In this document: positions 55,230 through 64,000 of the stretch, one piece after another
Layout: every line of letters starts with the position of its first letter
Numbering within the stretch: the stretch's first letter is position 1
Source of the DNA: Marinobacter subterrani
Lineage (GTDB): Bacteria > Pseudomonadota > Gammaproteobacteria > Pseudomonadales > Oleiphilaceae
Assembly (NCBI RefSeq): GCF_001045555.1
Contig: NZ_LFBU01000001.1
Location: 3,038,001-3,102,000, forward strand
DNA: 64,000 bases
Direction: 5' to 3'
The notes under the pieces: model-generated
What the model was told of the DNA's origin: nothing
The model's database searches: none
The model's input: only the letters and a program-made list of their open reading frames with translations
Position numbers and translations under genes: made by a program

Positions 55230-55550
55230 TCAGTGCAGCACATGGCCGGACCGATCCTGAACGAGAATCCAGGGCGCGATAACCACGGCCCACAGCTCGG
55301 CATTGCGATCGTACCATCCTTGCGCGGTGTCGGGTGCCACCTCGCCTACCCGGCCGTCCTTCATCCACTGCTCGAAACGGGTTTTGTTATCAGCCGCCAG
55401 CTCGGTCGCAACATCCAGCAGATCCAGCTCCGGCGCCACCCTGACAACCTGGCCCCGGGCAAAATAGGTTTGCAGGTCGTGCCATAGGATGCGGGAAGTC
55501 TCAAGATTCAGCTTGGCTTTCAGTTCGTCCCGGGACGGGGTGGATGACAT
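55230..55550 (-). CDS. DUF2288 family protein
   Basis: A small soluble protein of 106 aa and unknown function. LKAKLNLETSRILWHDLQTYFARG near the start and ELWAVVIAPWILVQD at the end fit the DUF2288 family. ATG 55550 is chosen because GAGGT precedes it closely; the open frame upstream adds 22 codons without resemblance to the family. First gene of the three-gene operon with the hypothetical gene and lysO. A 7-bp hairpin at 55619-55637 lies upstream, after the response-regulator gene. Confidence 0.85.
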   Translation of the reverse strand: MSSTPSRDELKAKLNLETSRILWHDLQTYFARGQVVRVAPELDLLDVATELAADNKTRFEQWMKDGRVGEVAPDTAQGWYDRNAELWAVVIAPWILVQDRSGHVLH

Positions 55551-55641
55551 GGTTACCTCTTTCATCAAACGATGGCTCAGGCCCGCCAGACTACCGCAAA
55601 TCGCCCTCTGCCGCATCTGTTCAGGACCTGCCTGAACCTGG

Positions 55642-56049
55642 CTACAAGCACGTCCGGGCCCGGGTCAGAATTTCTGCGATCTGCTCGGAGAGGGTCATGG
55701 GATCAAACGGCTTCGGAATGACTCCCACGGCCCCCAGCGCCTGATACTCCTGAATTTCCGAGCGCTGCAGGCGCGCAGTCATGAAAATAACCGGCACCGT
55801 CTCCAGGCCCGGCAATTGTCGTAATGCACGCATCGTGGAGGGACCGTCCATGCCCGGCATCATGACATCAAGCAGCACCAATTCCGGATCAAAGCCCGGG
55901 GCAACCTCCAGCGCCCGCGCGCCCGACTCGCAAAGCGCCGCCGTAAATCCACCCACATCCTGCAGGGCAATCTCGGCAATGGCACGAATGTCGGGATCAT
56001 CTTCCACGTACATGACCCGTTGGGGCAATCCATTCTGTTCAGATGCCAC
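55642..56049 (-). CDS. Single-domain response regulator
   Basis: A CheY-like receiver of 135 aa with no output domain. The acidic pair is in MYVEDDPD near 13-20, the phosphoacceptor D61 in LVLLDVMMPGMDG, Thr in IFMTAR and the conserved Lys in IPKPFDP near 112. It may act as a shuttle between kinase and Hpt or on a protein target. It is 30 nt after the Hpt-REC-REC-GGDEF gene, on the same transcript. Confidence 0.93.
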   Translation of the reverse strand: MASEQNGLPQRVMYVEDDPDIRAIAEIALQDVGGFTAALCESGARALEVAPGFDPELVLLDVMMPGMDGPSTMRALRQLPGLETVPVIFMTARLQRSEIQEYQALGAVGVIPKPFDPMTLSEQIAEILTRARTCL

Positions 56050-56079
56050 TGACTGACTCCTAATGATTGTTTTCGGGGT

Positions 56080-57771
56080 CTACCGCTGTGCCGGAGACAC
56101 GTGAACCGTAACACCGTTCCGACCGGCGCGCTTGCGCTCGTAGAGCGCCCGATCGGCAGCCTCCAGGGCCTGATCGCCCCCTGTGAAATCATTGATGGCC
56201 GCGACGCCGGCGCTGAGAGTAACCTGGAAACCCTGGTCGCCGGCCGAAAAAATTAGCTCACGGAAGCTTCCGGCGATCTCGCCGATCAGCTCGGCTGCCT
56301 CCTGCGCCGGGCAATGGGGTAGCACCAACAGAAACTCCTCACCGCCATAACGGCCGATCATATCGGTCTCCCGCAGACGGTTCCGCAGCAGGTTCGCGAG
56401 GGTCCGGATAACCATGTCTCCATAGCGGTGGCCCCAGGTGTCGTTCACCTGCTTGAAATGATCCAGATCCAGCATCACCACACTCGACGGGTGTCCATCG
56501 CGGCGACATCGCGCCAACTCCTTTTCCACTTCCTGTTTGATCAGGGAGTGCTTGAGCAGGCCGGTGAGACTGTCCCGGTTCATCAGCTCGGACAGCTGCC
56601 TTGCCCGGTAACACCGTATGCGCACCGACCGCACCAGGTAATCGTCCGAGATCGGTTTCATCAGGAACTCGTCCGCGCCCTTGGACAGCGCTTCAAGCTG
56701 GTTATCCGGGTCATCCTCGGACGAGAGATAAATGATCGGCAGGCTCAGCCACTGGGGCTCGAAACGGATCAGGCGGGCCAGGGTAACACCCGAATAGTGG
56801 CCGATCTGGACATCCATCAGGACAATATCCGGCTGGAACACCGACAGCTCCGGCATCAGGTGCAAAGGATCCGATACCGTCCGTGCGTCGATGCCGGCGG
56901 ACTGCAGCACCAGGCAGTAGTGCTCAGCCAGTTCCGTATCATCCTCAACGATCAGTACCCGCCCCTCGACCCTGGAACTCCGCTCGATGGCGAGCGATTC
57001 GACACGCTCTGCCAGTTCCGGAATATCCACCGGTTCCGGAAAAAAGGCGAACGCCCCGAGTTTTGCCACATCGTATTTGTTGCTGAACGAATCATCCCGG
57101 CCAATACAGATGACCGGCAGGCGGCGACGGGAACCTTTCGCCAGCGACTGGTCGCGGAGCAGGATGACCTCAGCCAGTGCGGAATCCCGGCACAGGATGG
57201 CCGAGGCCCCTGGGGTTTCATTCAGGATCTTGCCGACCGCCGCGGGATTGTCCCGGTTGACGGTGTCACACAGGAAGCCATAGCGCAGCAATTCGGCAGA
57301 GGGCAGGCGTTCGTTACCGTTGTCCATGACAATCACGCTCACCTGCATACCATGACTGCCTTCGAACATTTCGCCGGGCGCAGCCACAGCGGGCTGCGCC
57401 ACCGTGCTGTCAGCCTTGACTTCAACCAGCTGGGCCAGGGCATCAATCCCCTCGGCAAGGCCGTCAGATACCTGGACAGACTGGTGCAGCGTGGCCGTCT
57501 GATCGGTGAGCGTTTCGGCCTGAACTTTCAGGCGTTTCTCCAGTAACCGGGCCGCTTCCCCCAGTTCCGGCAGCCCGAAGGTGCCGGCGGAGCCGGACAG
57601 GCGGTGCAGGCACTGATAACACCGGATCAGCCCCTCCGCGGTCAGCTCGCCACGACGGATCAGATCCGCCTGGACGGAGAGATCCTCGATATCATTTTTC
57701 GCGCGGGCCAGGAACTTGTACCTCAAAACTTCGAGCCGCGTCGAAACATCGCCGTTTGTCTGCGAAGCCAC
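56080..57771 (-). CDS. Hpt-REC-REC-GGDEF protein
   Basis: A 563-aa phosphorelay output protein. An Hpt domain has its histidine H56 in CLHRLSGSAGTFGL. A first receiver domain (about 125-265) looks degenerate and lacks a clear phosphoacceptor. A second (about 272-390) has VLIVEDD and the Asp in IVLMDVQIGHYSG near 316. The GGDEF domain has an active GGEEF at 476-480 and an inhibitory RxxD (467-470). It should couple phosphorelay input to c-di-GMP synthesis. Divergent from the kinase pair at 57878. Confidence 0.9.
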   Translation of the reverse strand: MASQTNGDVSTRLEVLRYKFLARAKNDIEDLSVQADLIRRGELTAEGLIRCYQCLHRLSGSAGTFGLPELGEAARLLEKRLKVQAETLTDQTATLHQSVQVSDGLAEGIDALAQLVEVKADSTVAQPAVAAPGEMFEGSHGMQVSVIVMDNGNERLPSAELLRYGFLCDTVNRDNPAAVGKILNETPGASAILCRDSALAEVILLRDQSLAKGSRRRLPVICIGRDDSFSNKYDVAKLGAFAFFPEPVDIPELAERVESLAIERSSRVEGRVLIVEDDTELAEHYCLVLQSAGIDARTVSDPLHLMPELSVFQPDIVLMDVQIGHYSGVTLARLIRFEPQWLSLPIIYLSSEDDPDNQLEALSKGADEFLMKPISDDYLVRSVRIRCYRARQLSELMNRDSLTGLLKHSLIKQEVEKELARCRRDGHPSSVVMLDLDHFKQVNDTWGHRYGDMVIRTLANLLRNRLRETDMIGRYGGEEFLLVLPHCPAQEAAELIGEIAGSFRELIFSAGDQGFQVTLSAGVAAINDFTGGDQALEAADRALYERKRAGRNGVTVHVSPAQR

Positions 57772-57877
57772 CCCGAATCTCCTGATAAATGTTATTTGCC
57801 CGACTTACAAATTCCACTATTCTCCAGCCAATGAAACCACGATTACGCCCGCCCGGCCATGACCGGAAGGAACAATT

Positions 57878-59671
57878 TTGCGGAATTTCTCCCTTGGCAC
57901 CCGTGTCGCCCTGATTGCTGTCTTCAGCAGCATTGTCACCGTGCTTGTCTTGCTGGCCACAGCCTATAACGGGCTGGTTCGGGATTTCGAGACTGTGCTG
58001 ACCCAACGGCAACTGATCGAAACCGAAACCCTCGCCAGTAAAGTCAACCAGGATCTGCAGGTTCGTCTGCGGGCAGTCGGAGCCTTTGCGTCGCTCCTGA
58101 CCGATGGCGAAAAGCGCCTTGCGCTCCCCCGCATCCGGAGCCTGCTGGGTCGCCAGCCAGCACTGGAAAATTATTTCGGAGAGGGCCTGGTGGTGCTGGA
58201 TGAGAATGGCGTTGCGATTGCCGAAAGCATCCATGTGCCCGGACGGCTTGGCACCTCCTATGCCGACCGGGCGCATTTCCGGCAGGCGATGGCCTCCCGT
58301 GAACCGGTCATCAGCCATCCGATCATCGGCCGGGCCACCGGCCTTCCACTGCTGTCGTTCCTGGCGCCGATCGAGAGCGATAACGGCGACCTGCTGGGCT
58401 TTGTCGCCGGTATCATCAATCTGGCGGAAACGAGCATCATTCCAAGGCAGGCTGACAATGACCAGGACACGCTCTTCAAGGTGCTGGATACCGGGCACTT
58501 TATTCAGGTCGACACGCTCTCCGTAGCCAACCCGATGCCCGACATACCCGTGCCGGGGGAAAACCTGATCATCGATGCGGCCCTCTCGGGGGTGCCATTC
58601 GGTGTGGTGGCCGACCGGGCCGGGAAAAAATGGATCTACGCGACCCGTCACCTGGAGCGTGTGGGCTGGCTGTTTCTCCGGGCTGTGCCCTACCAAAAGG
58701 CGATACAGCCGGCGTGGTCATCCTTCAACGCGTTTCTGGTCGCCAGTGTGCTGGCCATGCTGATTCTGGCGGCAACGGCGCTGGCACTGGCGCGGGCGGC
58801 CACCCGGCCACTGGAAAAAATGTCCGCCAGGCTCCGCTCCATGTCCCGTGACGGTTTTACGTTCGCCCGGCTGTCGCCCACCGGGCCACCGGAGATCCGC
58901 AGCGTCGCCCGGGCCTTCAATACGCTGATGGAGGAACGCGAAGCTCTCGATGATCTCAAGGACCAGTTTGTCTCTACCGTGAGCCACGAACTGCGCACAC
59001 CCCTTACCTCGATCAATGGCTCCCTCAAGCTGCTCAGCTCCGGCGCGGCGGGCGAACTGTCGGGCAAGGCGGCCAGCATGGTGGATGTCGCCCTCCGGAA
59101 CAGTGAGCAACTGCAACGGCTGATCTCCGACCTGCTTGACTTCAACAGGGTGCTGGCCGGTCAGATGCCCATTCATCCCGAGAAAGTCAGCCTCAGCCAG
59201 GCGATCAGGGCGGCCAGTGAGGGCAACGCGGCGATGGCACAGCACTATCGCATCCGGATCAGCGCCGAACTTGCAGAAGAGTGGTTTGCAATCGCAGACT
59301 CCCTGCGGCTCCGGCAGATACTGGATAACTTCATCAGCAATGCCATCAAGTTCTCGCCGAGCAAAGGGTGTGTTGAAATCCGGGCGGAATCGCCAGCCCC
59401 CGGCCGTATCCGGATCACTGTTTCGGACCAGGGCAAGGGTGTTCCGGAAAGCTTCCTGCCCCGCCTGTTCCAGCGCTTTGCCCAGGCCGAAACCGGTTCC
59501 GCCAGGGCCAGAGCCGGCACTGGGCTTGGGCTGGCCATCGTCCGGGAGCTGGCAGAGCTCATGGAGGGCGAAGTGGGCTACTATTACCAGCAGGGCGCGC
59601 ACTTCTGGCTGGAGCTGCCCGCCGCCAAACCTGATGTACCGGACCGCGGAGGCCCACATGAAACCCCCTGA
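57878..59671 (+). CDS. Membrane histidine kinase with periplasmic Cache domain
   Basis: A sensor kinase of 597 aa. A helix at about 8-28, a dCache-type periplasmic domain to about 280, a second helix near 286-306, a HAMP domain, then HisKA with the H-box H370 (STVSHELRTPLTS), and HATPase_c with N-box ILDNFISNAIKFS, G1 DQGKGVP and G2 GTGLGLAIVREL. All kinase boxes are intact. It starts at TTG 57878 with AAGGAA spaced seven bases before; no in-frame ATG fits. Its 3' end overlaps the next kinase gene by 14 nt. Confidence 0.93.
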   Translation: MRNFSLGTRVALIAVFSSIVTVLVLLATAYNGLVRDFETVLTQRQLIETETLASKVNQDLQVRLRAVGAFASLLTDGEKRLALPRIRSLLGRQPALENYFGEGLVVLDENGVAIAESIHVPGRLGTSYADRAHFRQAMASREPVISHPIIGRATGLPLLSFLAPIESDNGDLLGFVAGIINLAETSIIPRQADNDQDTLFKVLDTGHFIQVDTLSVANPMPDIPVPGENLIIDAALSGVPFGVVADRAGKKWIYATRHLERVGWLFLRAVPYQKAIQPAWSSFNAFLVASVLAMLILAATALALARAATRPLEKMSARLRSMSRDGFTFARLSPTGPPEIRSVARAFNTLMEEREALDDLKDQFVSTVSHELRTPLTSINGSLKLLSSGAAGELSGKAASMVDVALRNSEQLQRLISDLLDFNRVLAGQMPIHPEKVSLSQAIRAASEGNAAMAQHYRIRISAELAEEWFAIADSLRLRQILDNFISNAIKFSPSKGCVEIRAESPAPGRIRITVSDQGKGVPESFLPRLFQRFAQAETGSARARAGTGLGLAIVRELAELMEGEVGYYYQQGAHFWLELPAAKPDVPDRGGPHETP

Positions 59672-61334
59672 ACTTCCGCCCGATGAAGCCCACCGCCTGT
59701 CTGCGCTCGACGAGCTGGCGCTGCTGGACACGCCTCCGGAAGAGCGGTTTGACCGGCTGACCCGGGTCGCGGCACGAACCTTTGGCGTGCCGATCGCGCT
59801 GGTGTCCCTGGTTGACCGCAACCGCCAGTGGTTCAAATCCCGGCACGGGCTGGACGCGCCGGAGACCGCCCGGGACATCTCTTTCTGTGGCCACGCCATT
59901 CTCCGCGATGAACCCCTGGTTATCGAAAACGCCCTGAACGATGAACGGTTTGCCGACAACCCGCTGGTCACCGGCAACCCCAGCATCCGGTTCTACGCCG
60001 GTGCACCCCTGCGCGACCGACGCGGCCATCGGGTGGGCACGCTCTGTATCATCGATAATGAGCCCCGAACCTTTTCCGAGCAGGACAAAGCCACGCTCCG
60101 CGACCTGGCCGATATGGTGGAGCGGGAATTCGGCCTGGGCGAACTGGACAACTACTACGACGAGCGCAACCAGGCCCTGAACATTCTGACCGAAATCTCG
60201 CTGGATACTGACGGCGATGCCGACCAGCGTGCCACCCGGGCACTGGAAATCGCCTGCGACTACCTCGGCCTCGAAACCGGCGTCGTCAGCCGGATTACCG
60301 GCACCGCCTATACCGTCCACTGGCACTTCACGCGGCTTCCGGGAACCCTCGCCAACGGCAACACCCTGCCACTTGAACGCACTTACTGTTCGTTGATGGT
60401 GCAGAGCGGCCAGGTTCTCGCCATCGATAACATGGGCCAGTCACCCTACAGTAGCCACCCGTGTTACCAGGCCTTCGGACTGGAAAGCTATCTCGCCGCC
60501 CCGGTCTGGATCGACGGTGAAATCTTCGGAACCATCAACTTTTCAGCCCGGAATCCCCGAAGCCGGCCCTTTACCGCAACGGAAAAAATGTTTGTCACCC
60601 TGCTGGCGCGGTGGGTCGCCGATGTGGTCTACCAGCAGCTCAACGCGGAAACCCTGAACAAGCTGGTGACCCAGATGCCCGGCATGCTCTACCAGTACCG
60701 GCTCTGGCCCGACGGGCACAGCACTTTTCCCTATACCAGCCCGGGCAGCCAGGTTATCCATGGGGTTACCGCGGAAGAAGCGGCCAGAGACGCGTCTCCG
60801 GTGTTCGAGCGAATCCACCCGGACGATGTTGCGGGGGTATCAGAATCGATTCACGCGTCCGCGGCCAGTCTCGAGGACTGGCAACACCAATACCGCATTC
60901 AATGCCACACTGGTGGCTGGCACTGGGTGGAGGGGCAGGCGACGCCGGAGCAACTGCCCGACGGCAGTATTCTCTGGCACGGCTATATTGCCGACATTCA
61001 CGAGCGCCACAGAATCGATGAAATCAAGAACCGGTTCATCTCAACCGTCAGCCACGAACTGCGTACGCCACTGACGTCGATGTCCGGGGCTCTGGAGCTG
61101 GTACTGGGAGGCGCAACCGGACCGCTCACAGAAAAGACCATCCGGCTGCTGGAGATTGCCCGGCGTAACAACGACCACCTTCGGGGCCTGATCGAGGACC
61201 TGCTGGATATTGACGCGCTGGTCAATGGCACCCTGCCGCCGGACGCCCCGGCCAGGGAGCGCGAAGCCCTCGCCCGCAAGGCACTTGAAGAAATCCTGCC
61301 GCTGACCCGGCCAGATGGCAATAACGCCACCTGA
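59658..61334 (+). CDS. GAF-GAF-PAS sensor with HisKA but no ATPase domain
   Basis: The 558-aa product has two GAF domains (about 15-160 and 178-330), a PAS domain (about 340-455) and a HisKA domain with H466 in STVSHELRTPLTS. Only 92 residues follow H466, ending LTRPDGNNAT, too few for HATPase_c; no G-box sequence is found in any frame before the next gene. GGAGG at 59648-59652 supports ATG 59658. It could be phosphorylated by the overlapping upstream kinase in a mixed dimer. Confidence 0.9.
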   Translation: MKPPELPPDEAHRLSALDELALLDTPPEERFDRLTRVAARTFGVPIALVSLVDRNRQWFKSRHGLDAPETARDISFCGHAILRDEPLVIENALNDERFADNPLVTGNPSIRFYAGAPLRDRRGHRVGTLCIIDNEPRTFSEQDKATLRDLADMVEREFGLGELDNYYDERNQALNILTEISLDTDGDADQRATRALEIACDYLGLETGVVSRITGTAYTVHWHFTRLPGTLANGNTLPLERTYCSLMVQSGQVLAIDNMGQSPYSSHPCYQAFGLESYLAAPVWIDGEIFGTINFSARNPRSRPFTATEKMFVTLLARWVADVVYQQLNAETLNKLVTQMPGMLYQYRLWPDGHSTFPYTSPGSQVIHGVTAEEAARDASPVFERIHPDDVAGVSESIHASAASLEDWQHQYRIQCHTGGWHWVEGQATPEQLPDGSILWHGYIADIHERHRIDEIKNRFISTVSHELRTPLTSMSGALELVLGGATGPLTEKTIRLLEIARRNNDHLRGLIEDLLDIDALVNGTLPPDAPAREREALARKALEEILPLTRPDGNNAT

Positions 61335-61381
61335 CCCGCAGCGGCTCTTCACCGGGCATCCAGGCCACCGGAAGGGATGGT

Positions 61382-61921
61382 TCAGCTACCCAGGCCTTCC
61401 AGCAGGCCGGCCATATCGTCGGCGTGCTCCTCTTCCTGGGCCAGGATCTCCTCGATGATCCGCCGTGAGGTGGGATCCTGGTCGCCCAGATAGCGGGCGA
61501 TTTCGCGGTAACTGTCAATGGCGATCCGCTCCGCCACCAGGTCCTCAACCACCATCTCCCGGAGCGTCTCTCCCTCAACGAACTCCGCGTGGGACCTCGT
61601 TAACAGGCCCTCCGGCGAGAAGTTGGGTTTGCCACCGAGCTGAACAATGCGCTCGGCCAGCCAGTCGGCGTGCTGCTGCTCCTGGTCCGCGTGCTCCAGG
61701 AACTCCTGGGCCGCGACGCTGGCGTTGATGCCTTCGGCACGGAAATAGTGGCTCTTGTAGCGCAGGGTGCAGACAATTTCGGTGGCCAGAGCCTCGTTGA
61801 GGATCTTCACCACATTGTCGCGGTTGGCACCATAACCTTCGGTGAGCGCCCCCTGCTCAATGTGCATGCGGGCTCTTTCGCGAAGGGTTTTGACGTCCGT
61901 CAGAAACGGTTGATCAGTCAT
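61382..61921 (-). CDS. Bacterioferritin-like ferritin-fold protein
   Basis: A four-helix ferritin-like protein of 179 aa. Glutamate and histidine ligands occur in LATEIVCTLRYKSHYF, HADQEQQHADWLAERI and ILAQEEEHADDMAGLL, giving a di-iron centre. It may store iron or protect DNA from peroxide; Dps and bacterioferritin functions cannot be separated here. It converges on the GAF kinase gene with a 47-nt gap and lies downstream of acnA. Confidence 0.88.
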   Translation of the reverse strand: MTDQPFLTDVKTLRERARMHIEQGALTEGYGANRDNVVKILNEALATEIVCTLRYKSHYFRAEGINASVAAQEFLEHADQEQQHADWLAERIVQLGGKPNFSPEGLLTRSHAEFVEGETLREMVVEDLVAERIAIDSYREIARYLGDQDPTSRRIIEEILAQEEEHADDMAGLLEGLGS

Positions 61922-62021
61922 AGTCTCTCTCGTATCTCTCTAGATGGAATTTGGCTTGAATTCGGCAAGATGGATGAATCCGGCATAGCGGCGGGCCGCC
62001 ATGCCGTCTCAACCAGTGCCT

Positions 62022-64000
<1,979 letters not shown>

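Noticed and set aside
56428..57546. A 372-codon plus-strand frame inside the Hpt-REC-REC-GGDEF gene
   Set aside because: It is antisense to a clearly multidomain signalling protein and shows no motif of its own.
59136..59657. Upstream extension of the GAF kinase frame under the first kinase gene
   Set aside because: The GAF homology begins at ATG 59658 with GGAGG before it; the earlier codons are an alternate-frame reading of the upstream HATPase domain.
61335..61381. A frameshifted HATPase_c domain after the GAF kinase
   Set aside because: The gap to the ferritin-like gene is only 47 nt, and no G-box or N-box sequence occurs in it, so the domain is absent and not merely shifted.

Overview
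The window is about 64 kb of compact chromosome from a gammaproteobacterium. Gene content, high G+C at third codon positions and overall synteny suggest a marine Marinobacter-like organism. That placement is inferred from protein resemblance and no 16S gene is present. I see no prophage, transposase, CRISPR array, rRNA or tRNA. Nearly all of the sequence is ordinary housekeeping and signalling genes, and the gaps between them carry several unusual inverted-repeat elements.

Layout. 1-5 kb: selU/mnmH (tRNA 2-selenouridine), mscS, a YbaK-like deacylase, a UbiF-like ubiquinone hydroxylase and a HIT protein. 5-10.6 kb: the phosphate operon pstS-pstC-pstA-pstB-phoU on the minus strand, with a recognisable Pho box and a hairpin between pstS and pstC. 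10.7-15.7 kb: yciA, then nifJ translationally coupled to a DHOD-like gene. 15.8-20.7 kb: a tRNA-queuosine mannosyltransferase-like gene behind corA, and an overlapping fetA-fetB-MFS exporter operon. 20.7-24.8 kb: a small outer-membrane barrel, then an arsenic cluster (arsJ and its partner GAPDH, divergent from acr3). 24.9-30.9 kb: uppP, a second corA, uvrD and gabD. 31-37 kb: an acetylpolyamine-type deacetylase, thiI, ppnN, a cytochrome c, an enoyl-CoA hydratase-family enzyme and an ankyrin lipoprotein. 37.3-46 kb: DUF2237-tmcA, a second UvrD-family helicase, an OmpA-type protein, a BamE-like small protein, a Methyltransf_32 enzyme and a LasT-type RNA methylase. 46.2-49.3 kb: a DadA-like oxidase, PPK2 and TatD.

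From 49.3 to 61.3 kb signalling genes dominate. They are an HD-GYP protein, a diguanylate cyclase with a PhnD-type periplasmic sensor coupled to a solitary substrate-binding lipoprotein, an Hpt-REC-REC-GGDEF protein with a single-domain response regulator, and a divergent pair of overlapping histidine-kinase genes. The second kinase gene ends after the phosphoacceptor domain and has no ATPase domain. A LysO exporter operon sits inside this block. A ferritin-like protein and acnA, cut by the window end, finish the sequence.

The best leads are two. First, the kinase pair with the divergent Hpt/GGDEF operon looks like a self-contained phosphorelay to c-di-GMP. Second, several intergenic inverted repeats of 22-29 bp are not explained by the genes. 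One at 46,089-46,190 encloses two hairpins that present GGA in their loops and closely match the CsrA/RsmA binding consensus. Two others at 29.2 kb and 39.9 kb share a 25-bp patterned core.
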